The position numbers were made by a program, and so were the translations under genes. From NCBI GenBank assembly GCA_026936325.1, contig JAPTHN010000001.1, positions 101,943,859-102,007,858 on the forward strand: a stretch of DNA of 64,000 bases. The letters run 5' to 3'. Origin of the DNA: Platynereis dumerilii. Taxonomy: Eukaryota > Annelida > Polychaeta > Phyllodocida > Nereididae. The notes beneath the pieces were generated by a model. That model was not told the origin of the DNA. It was given only the letters and a program-made list of their open reading frames with translations, and made no database searches. Below are positions 37,399-48,635 of the stretch, in pieces; position 1 is the first letter of the stretch, and each line of letters opens with the position of its first letter.

Positions 37399-39332
37399 TG
37401 CTCTGACACCTGTCCAAAACATCTTTCTCCATCATAGAGTCTGATAATTCCATAGATATCTACTCTGTGAATTGTTATATTAAAGCAGTCGTCAAGCAGT
37501 CTTTCGACGAGTGCAGTCTCTTCTCGGAGTGCGATTTCTACTGAGATTATTACTCAGAACAGAAGGTAGGCGGTTGTAAACATTGTGCCTCCAGTTGGTC
37601 TTAGAACAAGAGGTTGTACAACGCAGAGACCACAGTATGAAGCTCCTCTCCACAAAGATGCAAAATCACTTCATTGGTCGTAGTATAGATGTGGTTGATT
37701 TTGTCACAATCATCATGCTGTGACAAATAAGTCTCAGGACTAGTCACTGATATGATGCTTGTGCACCATTGCCTTCAGTATAAGAGAAGCACGAAGCTTA
37801 GAATATGCTTTATTTGGAGCCCATCAGGCATTGGAGCTGGGAGGGATATTTCTGAAAGCATTTGGTGCTGTCTTGCCATCACATGTAATAAGAAATTTGT
37901 GACGTGTCTGGGCAAAAAGCAAGGGTAGAAGAAAGGAGGTGGAGGTTGTAATGATCACTGCAAACAATGGAGACAATAGCTGCAGAAGGGGACTGTGGTG
38001 TCCATTGTTCTCCCACAATGCTCTGAGCATTGCTATCACAATGGAGATGGTAGCAGTATCGTGAGCATCCCGGGGGACTGTCTTGGGGACTGTCTTGCAG
38101 CTTGATGCAGCTTGAGAAGGAGGTCAATGAGCTAGATGAGAAAGAAGCAGAGGAAATGAATCTGTCAATTGCATTAGATCAAGACTGACACCCACCGAAG
38201 GTCAGCTTGCTCCCTAGACCCTTGCTGCTCCCACCAGTCTCCCAGGAACAGGTGGGTATTGAGCTGTGTCTCTCTCAATTTGTGTCCCTTGCATTCCCTT
38301 CAGGATGTGGTGTATTATGCGGAAGAATGATTCAAGGAATCAGGCACATGTGAACACACTTTAGTGACTTTACCATATGGGATGTGGGTATGCCTCTATT
38401 AATCTGTAGGATTCATTGATATGTAGAAATATGTCATCCTGAATGTGTAGTGTTAAGATGATAAAATACATGTTTTGCACAATGCAGGCTCCTGCATGGG
38501 TCTCTTCGATATACTACAGTGAGAGGAAATAGAAAAACAAAACAACAAAAAAGAAATGCTGCTGATGTTGTGCAATATGCAAATGTGGAGATAAGATCTA
38601 ATCGAAAATCTTCGTTAAAAAATACTTGCATCCTATACTGTATAAGCCTATAGACACCTTGCAAAACCAGGGAACAGATCAAGGCCTCAAACCTATGGTT
38701 GGGGAAAATGGTATGTTGTTTGTGACAAACAATGTTTAAAAAACACAAAATGACTACTAGATATCTTGATTAACAGCCAGAATGGTTTCTCTCTGTGTCT
38801 TTGAAGCCCACATCAGCAATAGGCCCTACACTACCTAACTAACAGAACCATACAAATATACATGGTGGCAGAATACCAACAATCTCATTCATATATAGCT
38901 AGCATACAGCCTTTGTAGCATTTCCAGTGCTTACATTTTGGTAAAGCAACATACTTCCAAGTTAGGCTATAGCTCCCTGGCACAGGCTGGTAGATGGAGT
39001 CTTGCTCCAGTTCTGCAGCTTCACTACCCTGGAGGCTGAGTCCCAAGGCCACCAATGGAAAGCTGAATTAGTTTAGTTAGAGGGCCGAGTAGCATCAAGT
39101 ACTGCTGAGGGAAATTCAATTCGCCAATCGTGCTATGGATGGTGCATGCTGATTTGCTAAAGAGCATTTCTAAAATATATTGCTCTCCATTTCCTGCTGA
39201 TATTACGACCAGACTGTATTCACAGTTCTGCACCTACATGTAGTATGAGCATATGCAGCTTCCTCAGAATACCAGAACAGTTGCATGAGTATCAGGCATG
39301 TAGTCAGGAATGTCCTATGGAGGTTACTATCC

Positions 39333-39468
39333 CAACAGCTATCATTATGCAACCCGATTGTATACAACACATACTTCTGGCTGCTGCCAAAATATTATGA
39401 AAATTGAACAAGTATGTACACATGTATTCAACACGTTGCCTATTTTCGTCTGCTTGGCTCTTAACTCT
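39333..39468. repeat. Dispersed repeat pair, copy 1
   Basis: Shares CAACAGCTATCATTATGCAA, TGTATACAACACATACTTC and GGCTCTTAACTCT in order with the segment at 42244-42349, with small length differences between them. This may be a duplicated stretch or two members of an interspersed family. No terminal structure was recognised. Confidence 0.7.
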
Positions 39469-40104
39469 TGTCGAGCTTTAACTCAACCAATTTGTACTTC
39501 CGGGGATGGAATTTAAAGACCCATGTTTTGTCATCACTGCGAAGAAGGACAGAGACATGGAGAGAGATGCCTAGCATGACAAGAAAACAGTTCTCTCAAC
39601 AGGGAGAACATTTTTCCCCCCTTATAGCTTACCATACATTCTATCCGCCCGCATTCGCGTCACCACTATTACTACCACAGCCTAGCATGCGATGTAATAT
39701 TAGAGTTGAGATTTACTCCGACTGCAAGCATGAGCTCATGGCTATCTGTATGGCAACCGGGTCCATTGATAACACTTGGTGGATCCTGTCCCCGAAAGCT
39801 CCTATGTGAAGACATTAGCGGACAAATTTGCACAGAATCTGGACAAATATAAGGTTGGCATACTCTGGCAAAATAGTCCCATTCCATTAGGAGACAGGGT
39901 GCTATTAAGGTCTCCCTGTGCATATGATATATAGCTAATGTTAACAGGACTCCTCTACTGCAATAGACTGGTATCAGGCAAGGTGCAGTTGATGTAAGAG
40001 CCATTGTAGGACTCTTGTGTCATTTTTTTCAGCTGTGTGGAGCCAAAGGGTAATTTTTGAAGGATATCATTATTAGTTTCCTTTTCATAACCAAAGCAGT
40101 TCCC

Positions 40105-40440
40105 AGAAGTTAGACATTACTTGGGTTGCACAAGAGTTTGGTATGTATTGAGGGAAATATAAGGTGCAGATGAGGAAAAAGAGGCAGACAATGAAGATTG
40201 GCAATAGCTGTTACTCAAGTGCATCACCTTGTGTGATTCCCATCCTTTTCAGATATGACTAAGGTTGCACTTAAAGTTAAATAGCTTGGTACCCAGATTT
40301 TGAGGGTAATATAAGGTTTATATGAGGAGAAAAAGCACAAAAAGTGAATGCACATATGACAACCAAAATGTATATCTAGTGGCAATAGCTGTGACTCCAC
40401 TGTATCTCCTTGCGTGACTCCCAACCTTTTCTGGATGTGT
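40105..40440 (+). repeat. Two-copy tandem repeat, ~165 bp unit
   Basis: Two units share GGGTTGCAC.../AAGGTTGCAC, TTGGTA, AATATAAGGT, GATGAGGA/TATGAGGA, GGCAATAGCTGT and TCACCTTGTGTGATTCCCAT with its counterpart TCTCCTTGCGTGACTCCCAA. The units are clearly diverged, so the duplication is old. Confidence 0.6.
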
Positions 40441-40839
40441 CCAAAATAAATCGTACACCAGCTGTATATATCGCATCATGCATAAATGTATCTAAGTATA
40501 TAGATCTGCAAACACAATATGTTGGTGAAGTCAGACCATGTTTAGCGAGTAGGGGAGGGTCAATTCACTTGGCCCAGCACATGACCTGCACTGAGTGGGT
40601 ATGAATGATACACTTTCCTTGGTATCCATTACATAGAAGGCAGTAGAATATCAGGAGTGAGGGGCCTTTCAGTCTGCATTCGGAGCCATTCTCTATTGAC
40701 CAGTACAGGAGCGGCGATGCTGGTGCTCATGCAGGTTGCTGGTGCAGGTTGCTGAGGCTGAAGGCTGCTGATGGATGGTGTAGTATAGTGTCTCAGGCTC
40801 TCAGCCCATGCTGCTGTCTTCAGCTACCAACTAAAGCCA

Positions 40840-40980
40840 AGTCAAGCAAAGCAACACAAACCACCAAAGCAAACCAGCAAGCCAACTAAAGCAAAACAGC
40901 AAGCCAACTAAAGCAAAACAGCAAACCAACTAAAGCAAGCCATCAAACCAACTACAGCAAAGCAGCAAGGCAAGTAAAGC
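40840..40980. repeat. Minisatellite, ~22 bp unit
   Basis: Imperfect repeats of AGCCAACTAAAGCAAAACAGCA follow one another, with shorter CAAAGCAA variants at the left. No coding meaning is visible. Confidence 0.75.
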
Positions 40981-42243
40981 ACAGCAATAGGCAATAGAAA
41001 GCAACAAACAGTAGCAAAGACATAAAAGCAAAGGTTGCTGGCAGTGGTTGCTGCTGCAGCTGCCCTGTTGTTGTAGCATCTTCCCCTCTTGTCTATTCTT
41101 TGTGGCATCCAAGCATTGATTTGCAAATTCACTGCTTTCTGTCCCGGATTCAGGTCTTGTTCTAGCTTAATCACATCCCCATCCCTTGCCTCCCCGTCTC
41201 TTTCTGGTCCAGCTGCTGCTTGGAAAAGTCAAAAATCATGATAGGAATCTCAACAACCTTGCCTCACCATGTCCTCCTTCAATCACAGCCCATATCTCCT
41301 CGTGTCATGTTTATAGCATCAGAAATTGGTCAGGACCAAAATAGATGTCCCCCAGCAATATGACAACTTTATGACATTTTTCGTTTGTACACATTTTGTT
41401 TGATTTTCACTTACTTTCATTTAACAATACACTAAACTTACACACATAACACATTTCATTTTACTTTTTGTATATACATGTATATTTTACTGCCTTAAAA
41501 TTTTAAGCTAAATCGTTGTAATTCCATGCACCTTTTGTATTATAGAATTTCTGTAATTTTTCATATTGTAAAATAGCAACTACTTAGAACCATATTTAAC
41601 ATATTTTTCTGTATTAATAATGCAATCCTTTTCAGCTTTTTCACTGAGCAGTAGTTAGCCATATAGCTAGACCAAACACAAACTCCTTGGAAGCAATAAG
41701 CATGTTCCTGCCCCACGTGGTCCATTGTTCTCCTTGTCTGTCTGTGCATACCTGTTGTCTGTCTCTGTCTGTCTCTGTCTGTCCTATTTCTCCATCTTTA
41801 TCTCCTTCCATTATGAGCATGTAGCTGTCATGATTTTATCATTTTTATTCAGCAATTTTTGCATGTGAATTTTTGAAATTGCTATTTTTAGTTAGTCGTA
41901 GTTTTTTCTTCGATCGATTTTAAGCTTTTTTTCCGATTTGTTGAAAATCTGATAACTGTACGTTAACAAGATTTTTCGTTTCAAGAACTTTCAGCAGAGC
42001 TGCTCTCTAATTTGCCATTATAAAAAAAAGCTGCTTGCAAGCCGGCTGACTGGTGGCCCTGTCGGAGAAGCCATGTTCAGAGGCTGCTGGCCTCCAATCT
42101 GCGGTGGCCTCTGGTCTTCCATGGCCCCTAGTCTGCTGGCGATGCTGTGAAAATTACCTGTGGTGTCAAGCTGTTGTGGTGATAACAAGTTATCATGAAG
42201 TCCTGTGCCTGGAGTTCACGATGATGTGAAAGCTAAGGAGCAA

Positions 42244-42349
42244 CAACAGCTATCACTATGCAACCCGAGTGTATACAACACATACTTCCGGCTGCTACCA
42301 AAATAATGTGAACATGTCGCCTATTTATGTCTGCTCGGCTCTTAACTCT
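42244..42349. repeat. Dispersed repeat pair, copy 2
   Basis: Counterpart of 39333-39468: CAACAGCTATCACTATGCAA, GTGTATACAACACATACTTC and GGCTCTTAACTCT are retained, while a block in the middle is shorter. It lies about 700 bp before exon 2 of the channel gene. Confidence 0.7.
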
Positions 42350-43025
42350 ATGCTGCTGCTCTTTCAAATTAATACACTCACTAACTCCTTCTTCTCTTAA
42401 CTCTCTTAACTGTGTGGCTACCCATTTGCAACAAAGCGTGCTGTGAATCACCCATAGCTTCCTGGAGTGTGGGTTGGGCCTCTTGGCCATCTAGCAACCA
42501 TGGCCCATACTACCACTAACCTGGATTCGAAACCAAACACTGCTTGCTTCCTGTTCGCTCTTGTCTGCCTGGACATGCCTCTACAGTCCTTGAAGATCTA
42601 ACTCACTCTCCCTCATAATTTACCTATCCCTTCATTCCAATGTATTTGTAACAATGATTGAATCCTTGCTGTAAACTTTATTATTAACATGCTTTTGTCT
42701 CCATCTAACTCAAAATCTAACATTCCTCCAGACTTCCAAGCTCAAAACTCGTGTCCTTAAACTTAAGCACAACCTCCTTTGCATGTAACGGCCTTAAGAT
42801 TTACTTATCTCGTATATCCTCCTTAAACTCCTTAACTAAACATGTCCGCATTCAGGTGTCCGGAGTTTAAAAGTGTCCTTCTCGGCTCGAGGCATCAGTC
42901 CAAGATCACGGCCAGAGCGAACGACGACGCAAGGAGAAATGACGTCATCAAATATTGTGTGCATATATATTCACATATATCAATCAAATTTGACGTATAT
43001 GACATGGAGATGATATACATTTCAG

Positions 43026-44048
43026 GTGTTGGCAGTTATTTCCATCCTTTTCATCATTTTGTCTACCATTGCCCTGACACTAAACACAATCCCTGGCATC
43101 CAGGATAAGGATGAGTTTGATAACCCAACGGACAATCACCACCTAGCCCTGGTCGAAGCAGTCTGCATAGGCTGGTTCACCTTAGAGTATCTATTGCGAT
43201 TTTGGGCATCGCCAAATAAGTGGAAGTTCTTCAAAGGAGCTTTAAATTTAATAGACTTGCTGGCAATCTTGCCCTATTTTATATCACTCGGCCTAGCCGA
43301 GTCAAACAGGAGCGCTGAACAATTCCATAACGTTCGGCGAGTTGTACAGATCTTCAGAATTATGCGAATCCTAAGGATTTTGAAGCTAGCTCGTCATTCG
43401 ACGGGTTTGCAGTCGCTGGGGTACACACTGCAGCGTTCATACAAGGAGCTGGGCCTTTTGATGATGTTCCTGGCCATTGGCGTGCTACTGTTTTCCAGCT
43501 TGGCCTACTTCGCCGAGAAGGACGAGCCGGACACAAAGTACGTCAGCATTCCAGAGACGTTCTGGTGGGCCGCCATTACCATGACAACGGTCGGGTATGG
43601 CGACATCTACCCCACCACCATCCTGGGAAAGGTCGTCGGCAGTGTGTGTTGTATATGCGGAGTGCTCGTTATTGCTTTACCCATTCCCATCATCGTGAAC
43701 AACTTTGCCGAGTTCTACAAGGACCAGATGCGGCGAGAAAAGGCCATGAAGAGGAAGGAAGCCCTGGAGAGGGCCAAGCGCACGGGCAGCATCGTGTCCT
43801 TCCAGGGAGGGGACATCGTGGACACCTTCTCTCGGAGCATGCAGCTCTTGACAAACGCTGGCCACAACCCGGACGACCCCGGCAAAGGGGCCGAGAACAT
43901 CAGCGGGGGTTCCCAAGGGGGTTCCAACCCCATCAAAGTCAACGACAGCCTCAGACTGACCCTCCCTGGCAACCATGATCCAGAGGCTCAGCCGGATACC
44001 AATTCTATGCAACGTAAGGCTGCCTCCCAGCCTACTCTCACATCCCAG
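43026..44048 (+). CDS. KCNB/Shab: Kv2 exon 2: membrane domain S1-S6 and pore
   Basis: Encodes residues 320-660 in phase 0. It starts [17 protein letters not shown] (S1), right after acceptor TTTCAG. S2 includes [18 protein letters not shown]3 [14 protein letters not shown], and S4 [19 protein letters not shown], which matches vertebrate Kv2 and supplies the gating charges. The pore has [12 protein letters not shown] and S6 has [15 protein letters not shown] with the PIP hinge. Past S6, [20 protein letters not shown] is the Kv2 post-S6 signature ([15 protein letters not shown] in KCNB1). The last part is Gly/Asn-rich. Donor CAG|GTACGT ends the exon. The reading frame stays open for 40 codons into the intron, a possible but unsupported retained-intron tail. 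Confidence 0.97.
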
Positions 44049-45728
44049 GTACGTGACTTTTCTTGCACCCTACTCTTTTCTTTTGACGGTAAAATTCAAA
44101 TCACATCACATTCGACTCAGTCGCAAGCACCTTCATATACACATGTACACTTTAATATTCAAATTTAAATTCTACCGACTGCCATTCGAAGCATGCTCGA
44201 TAGTAATATGTTTTTGTTTGTTTCTAGATTCTGTAAATATGATAAAATTGCAATCACCAGTTGAGAAAACTCACTGACCACAGAACATGACTGAAAGATT
44301 CTCACATCTTGTCCACAAACAGTGTGGTGTCAGATCGATTATTCCAATACCCCTTGCCAATACATGCATTATCACTTTTTATCATCACCTTTCAGGATAT
44401 CAGTCACTAAGCTAAATTTCGTTCTATGCTAGACATGCATTTGCCAGAAGACTGTGCTGCTTCTTTCAATTGAATGCAAGATTAGCAGCCAAGTGAAACC
44501 AGATCTTGAAGTCAGGAGAAGTCCTTGGGCTTTTATCGATCAGGGAAGAACTGGCTGTCATTCCAGGACACTTGAACACAATTGGCATTGTACATCAAAC
44601 GTGACTATCTTGCCCTGTGGCAGTTCGATAGAATCTTGCTCTGGAAAAATAGGGTGTAGAGACTCAAATTCTAACCACATTATGAACAAAATGAAGAAAA
44701 TATTTTGAGAGAATATGAACAATGGTTGTCTGGTAGCTTAGTTGGTCTGCAAGGATTGGCCATTGATAATTAAGAATCAATAATAATCATATTACATCCC
44801 TACAAGATGAAACTGTTTGAAATTTGGTTATGTTGTCCACTAGGGCACTGGCCAGTCTATATCTTGGTCTGGTAATGTCAGCAAGGGATTTACTGTTTTT
44901 ACACCACTACATTTCCAGTTTGTCTCATGTGGAATTCTTTCAGTCAAGTTCTGTGAGAAACTCCAAAAACTTAACATGACAACAAGATCATTATACATTT
45001 AAAATATAACATTCAAAATTCAGTTACATGTGTATATATAGCATATACAGACTGTGCACCACAAGAATACCTAGTAGCCTACAAGACAATGTGCAATGCA
45101 AACTCAATGCAAAAACAGTAGGGGAGTGACTAACATGTAGGGCATGACAGCTGAAGTGGAAGATAACGTGTAGCATTAGAGTCCTCTTATACACATTAAG
45201 GTAGATGTGGTGTGTATATTGGGACCGTTGTCTACCATGGCCTCCATTTCAGCACCTTGCCCCTTGAAACAACAAATAACAGCATGTTTACACCTCCTCT
45301 GCCCCTTGCATCAACGACAAATCAAAACAAACCTCTTTTTTCACCAGGTTGCCTTAATAACTTGCACGTATTAAGAATGTAACAACGACACCCCTGATAT
45401 CAGTGATGGAAATGCAGGGGGGGGGGAGCTTGAAGGAGCTGAGCTCCCTTGATCAGAAAACAAGGGGAGCTGTTCCCTGCTACAGCTCCTCCAATGATCA
45501 ATGGTGGAAATACAATTTCCTGTTCACTTCTTTCGCCGTCCAGGTACTATTAGACTAAATTATACTCTAGTGGCAGGCATTTTTTCCTTAAAAAAAAAAA
45601 TGCAATGGCGCAACCCTGCCGCACCAGCCAAGAGCTCCCCCGACAAAAAAATTTCCATTTCCATCACTGTCTGATAAATAGTTTTTTAGCAATGCAACCT
45701 AATTATTGTGTTGCATTTCTGTGTATAG
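44049..45728 (+). other. Intron 2
   Basis: Runs from GTACGT to ATTTCTGTGTATAG. It contains one hAT-like MITE (45401-45669). A tRNA-like phrase GGTAGCTTAGTTGGTCTGC near 44735 lacks a B box and is not called. No other feature was seen. Confidence 0.75.
45401..45669. mobile_element. hAT-like MITE with CAGTGATGGAAAT ends
   Basis: A 269 bp element with ends CAGTGATGGAAAT and ATTTCCATCACTG. Flanks CCTGATAT and TCTGATAA agree at six of eight positions, consistent with an aged 8 bp hAT target duplication. Inside are GGAGCTG/CAGCTCC words in both orientations and a G run of about 11. No coding frame. Confidence 0.8.
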
Positions 45729-45743
45729 GAGGGTGAGCCACAG
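45729..45743 (+). CDS. KCNB/Shab: Kv2 exon 3: 15-nt microexon (EGEPQ)
   Basis: GAGGGTGAGCCACAG lies between a strong acceptor (TTTCTGTGTATAG) and a strong donor (CAG|GTAAGG). It adds five residues in phase 0, so including or skipping it keeps the frame. It was found from splice signals, not homology. Skipping would join exon 2 directly to exon 4, also in phase 0. A microexon of this size often needs an intronic enhancer; none was identified. Confidence 0.6.
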
Positions 45744-47145
45744 GTAAGGATGGTTACATGTATGTCAACAAATGGCTTTGTCAAATAACATTATGTGATC
45801 TATTAAATATTTCCACTCGCTTGTCAGTCCATACACTTGCTTTATTGATCATATATATATACTTATATAGCCAGGCTTTATCTGTTAACTATCCTCAATT
45901 GAGGAATTTCTTCTCTCGCTCTGTTGTTTAGACCAAGTTTAAGTCCAATCATACAGCTGTATCTGCTTTTGATAATACCTAATTTGGTGGTTTTGTTGTT
46001 ATATATCCAATTACTAATCACTGTTGGGGATCATGTAACATGTTTAATTTATAGTAACCATTCTGCATGCTGGGGTATTTGGTATTTTACAACTATTTTG
46101 TTTCTTAATTTGGTCAATATCCGTTTTAATCATGGCTTTAGTTGGTAATTGAATCATTATTGGCGAGTTTAACCTGTTGGTTTTTTCAGTCACGTGTAAC
46201 AATTATATTTATTTCTTGCTTTATGGTTTCTATGGCAACGTACTTGCTAGTACAGAGATAGATTCCTGGCTAGAAAAGAGCAATTTTCATTCTGATGATA
46301 GATTTAGGCATAGATAGCACAAGTTGTCTTTGAAATCTCATATTTGACTATCAACAATAGATTAATTATAGATTTAACCTTCCACAAATATTATGAACTA
46401 ACTGTACATATTAACTTCAAAACGAGTGGAAATACGTAATATTGGAAATGTATTACACTGCTGCACAAATGAAATGAAACGCACAAACACCTATACTATA
46501 TATGATACATTTTTTCACTTATTTTATAATAGTAGAGCTCTAGTCTTAAGGGTGTCGTCCTATGTTGATACCTGCACGTCTGCATGCCAATCAACTATCA
46601 AATATTAGAATTAATATTTATCCTCTAGTTAAGAATTTATTAAGTATCTTCCATTGAACAACATGTAGTGATAGATTTACTGATATTTTTCACACCACAG
46701 TATGTGATTATGACACATCAATAAATTGATCAAACACTATAATATAATACATTAATTTCATGATCGATTGTCTGCAAAGAAGAATGCTTCAATATTATGA
46801 GGACTTTGTCTACCACTTGATCTGTGACGTCATGGTTGGCTGTACCTTTTAAGTTTTGGTTCATATGTCCACTGTCCAATGCATATTGAATTAGATGACA
46901 CATTAGAAGAGTTTTGGTGTGTTAAATTAGAATGACATAAATGTGTCTTTAAATAACTTTTATAAAGTTCTGTGTTATTAGGTTGCCTCTGATGTGTTGA
47001 TAACACCACTACAAGGATATTCCAACATGGGATCTAACTTCTGATTTCAAATCTCATTTCTGAACACTATCCCAGTTAATATCCCACTACAGCTGCCCCC
47101 TGGCGGATTGTAGAGCATGCATTATGAGATGTCGTGTGTTTGTAG
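45744..47145 (+). other. Intron 3
   Basis: AT-rich, bounded by GTAAGG and GTGTGTTTGTAG. No repeat, RNA gene or other coding signal was recognised in it. Confidence 0.7.
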
Positions 47146-47321
47146 GATGTCAGGGGATTCCTTGGCAACCAGGCTGACCACGGTGAGAGGGACGAGGAGA
47201 GGGCTGATATGGAGATGAAGCCATTTGGGCCCCAAGGCAACAGTGCCAACAGTGATTCTTATGCAAGCTGTTATACCCCACTGCTCAGCGAGTCCCCCAG
47301 CAACTCCCAGAGAGTAAGAGA
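47146..47321 (+). CDS. KCNB/Shab: Kv2 exon 4: tail segment with clustering-motif-like sequence
   Basis: Starts DVRGFLGNQADHGERDEERA (residues 666 on) and includes GNSANSDSYASCYTPLLSES. SYASCYT (703-709) lines up with SFISCAT of the vertebrate Kv2 PRC motif, which binds VAP proteins as an FFAT-like sequence; Ser703, Ser706, Cys707 and Thr709 are shared and Tyr replaces Phe. Acceptor is TTTGTAG. Two donors overlap at the end: GTAAGA at 47314 and GTAAGC at 47322. Only the second (phase 2) lets exon 5 stay open and join exons 6 and 7 in frame, so it is chosen. The first would shift the frame. Confidence 0.82.
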
Positions 47322-48516
47322 GTAAGCCTAATATTTTGATAACAACTCCTTTTTTTCTCTTTTCACTTTTGGGTTTCCACACATGGGTTGGGAAGTAGAT
47401 GATTAGATTTAAATTGAAGTAGATTAGACATAATGTGGATAGATTTAGCTTTGTTTTCAACATAACAATTAATATCAATTTTGTATTTCAATTTTCATCT
47501 CAAACGGTAAATTACAAGGTTCACAATCACCTGTTGATATAGATTTAGTCTCTTAGTGTAGAATCAACACAACAGCCATTCGTTCTTGAAGTTTCGATTC
47601 ATCAATCGCGGTGATTCGCTGCACTATTTGAATCTCTGGTTTTTATCCATCTTCTCTGGATTTCCCATTTAATTTGATGAAGGTTTTCATTTCTTCAAGA
47701 TTTCTTTTCCATTTGTTTTGGTTTGTTGTCTTATACCATGAGTTTTGTTTAACTTTGCATTGACCTCTAAACTTGTACAACAGTTAAACGAGGTCGAATA
47801 GCTGTACCAGACCCAAAACCAGTTTGGAAAACATTGGAGAAGTATCATCTTTATCTTCTTTGTAGGGTGACTTCTAGCCCTAGGCACTATTCTCCCTTTC
47901 TTTCATTTCTGTTCTCTTGATTCAGTTCTTTTTCTTCAAGAGGTGCACTTCATCATGTCTCTGTACCTGATGCAACAAGAAACATTAAGTCCTCTTCAAG
48001 TTCTTATTATAAATGCAGTCTCCTTTTGTTAATTTGTGTTTTCTGTTTTCACACAGATATGTTATTCTAAGTATGGGAATGTTTAGCATTTTAAATCATA
48101 CAAAATTTTTAAAGGATGATATCTTGACTCTTTGCAAATGATTCCAATCAGTGCAATGTCATAAATCTCTGAAACCAAATTGGTTAAGGTAGGCAAGGTA
48201 CAAGGAAATTGTGTGAATGATGCCTTTTGACATTCAGAAATGTTCATAGAGATGTTTCATTACTTTGACAATTCGTCCAAATCTGGTGCAGCTACTTTGC
48301 TTTGACTATTCCTGAAATGCTTGACACCAGGCAAGAATGGTAATGTTTTCAGCATCTGTTGTGATTTCATTCAGTAGTGATGTTAGTCAGTAGTTGCTAG
48401 ATTTTAGTTTTTGTCTCATCGGGGTTGGATAGGAAATTCTCATCTTTAATGGTTCCAACCAGTTTCTGATAGAGCACACACCAAGCATATAAGTGTCCTC
48501 CTCTCTCTTGCTCCAG
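47322..48516 (+). other. Intron 4
   Basis: Bounded by GTAAGC and a strong acceptor TCTCTCTTGCTCCAG. AT-rich; no repeat or other gene signal was recognised. Confidence 0.7.
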
Positions 48517-48635
48517 GGATCAGCCAAGGCTGTCAGCAGGTTCAGGTTCCAGCCATTCTCGGAGTCGCCTTCACTCGAGCCCGTTTACGGGCAGAAAACT
48601 GGCTAACTACCATCTAATCGCCAACTCCCAGTCAG
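48517..48635 (+). CDS. KCNB/Shab: Kv2 exon 5: Ser/Arg-rich tail segment
   Basis: In the chosen frame it reads DQPRLSAGSGSSHSRSRLHS then SPFTGRKLANYHLIANSQS (residues 725-763). The first base completes Glu724 and the last base begins codon 764. Donor is TCAG|GTAAGA. The other frame, entered from the upstream donor of exon 4, reads GSAKAVSRFRFQPFSESPSL and ends at TAA 48604-48606 after 29 codons, giving a 750-residue form. Both frames have coding-like codon use, so alternative tails cannot be excluded. Confidence 0.8.

Larger units (their letters stand above)
30046..43025 (+). other. Intron 1, last part: no gene recognised
   Basis: Contains fold-back MITEs at 32222-32450, 36792-36937 and 37297-37398, one family-2 fold-back (31640-31838), a two-copy tandem repeat near 40105-40440, a 22 bp minisatellite (40840-40980) and a dispersed pair of related segments (39333 and 42244). 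The longest frame (36121-36696, 191 codons) is rich in His, Ser and Trp, has no recognisable domain and is judged non-coding. The intron ends ATTTCAG before exon 2, with only a weak pyrimidine tract. Confidence 0.7.

Noticed and set aside
44049-44168. In-frame extension of Kv2 exon 2 (40 codons)
   Set aside because: Follows a good GTACGT donor and loses coding character; the downstream exons fit in phase, so it is treated as intron.
44732-44765. tRNA-like phrase GGTAGCTTAGTTGGTCTGC
   Set aside because: No B box or acceptor pairing.
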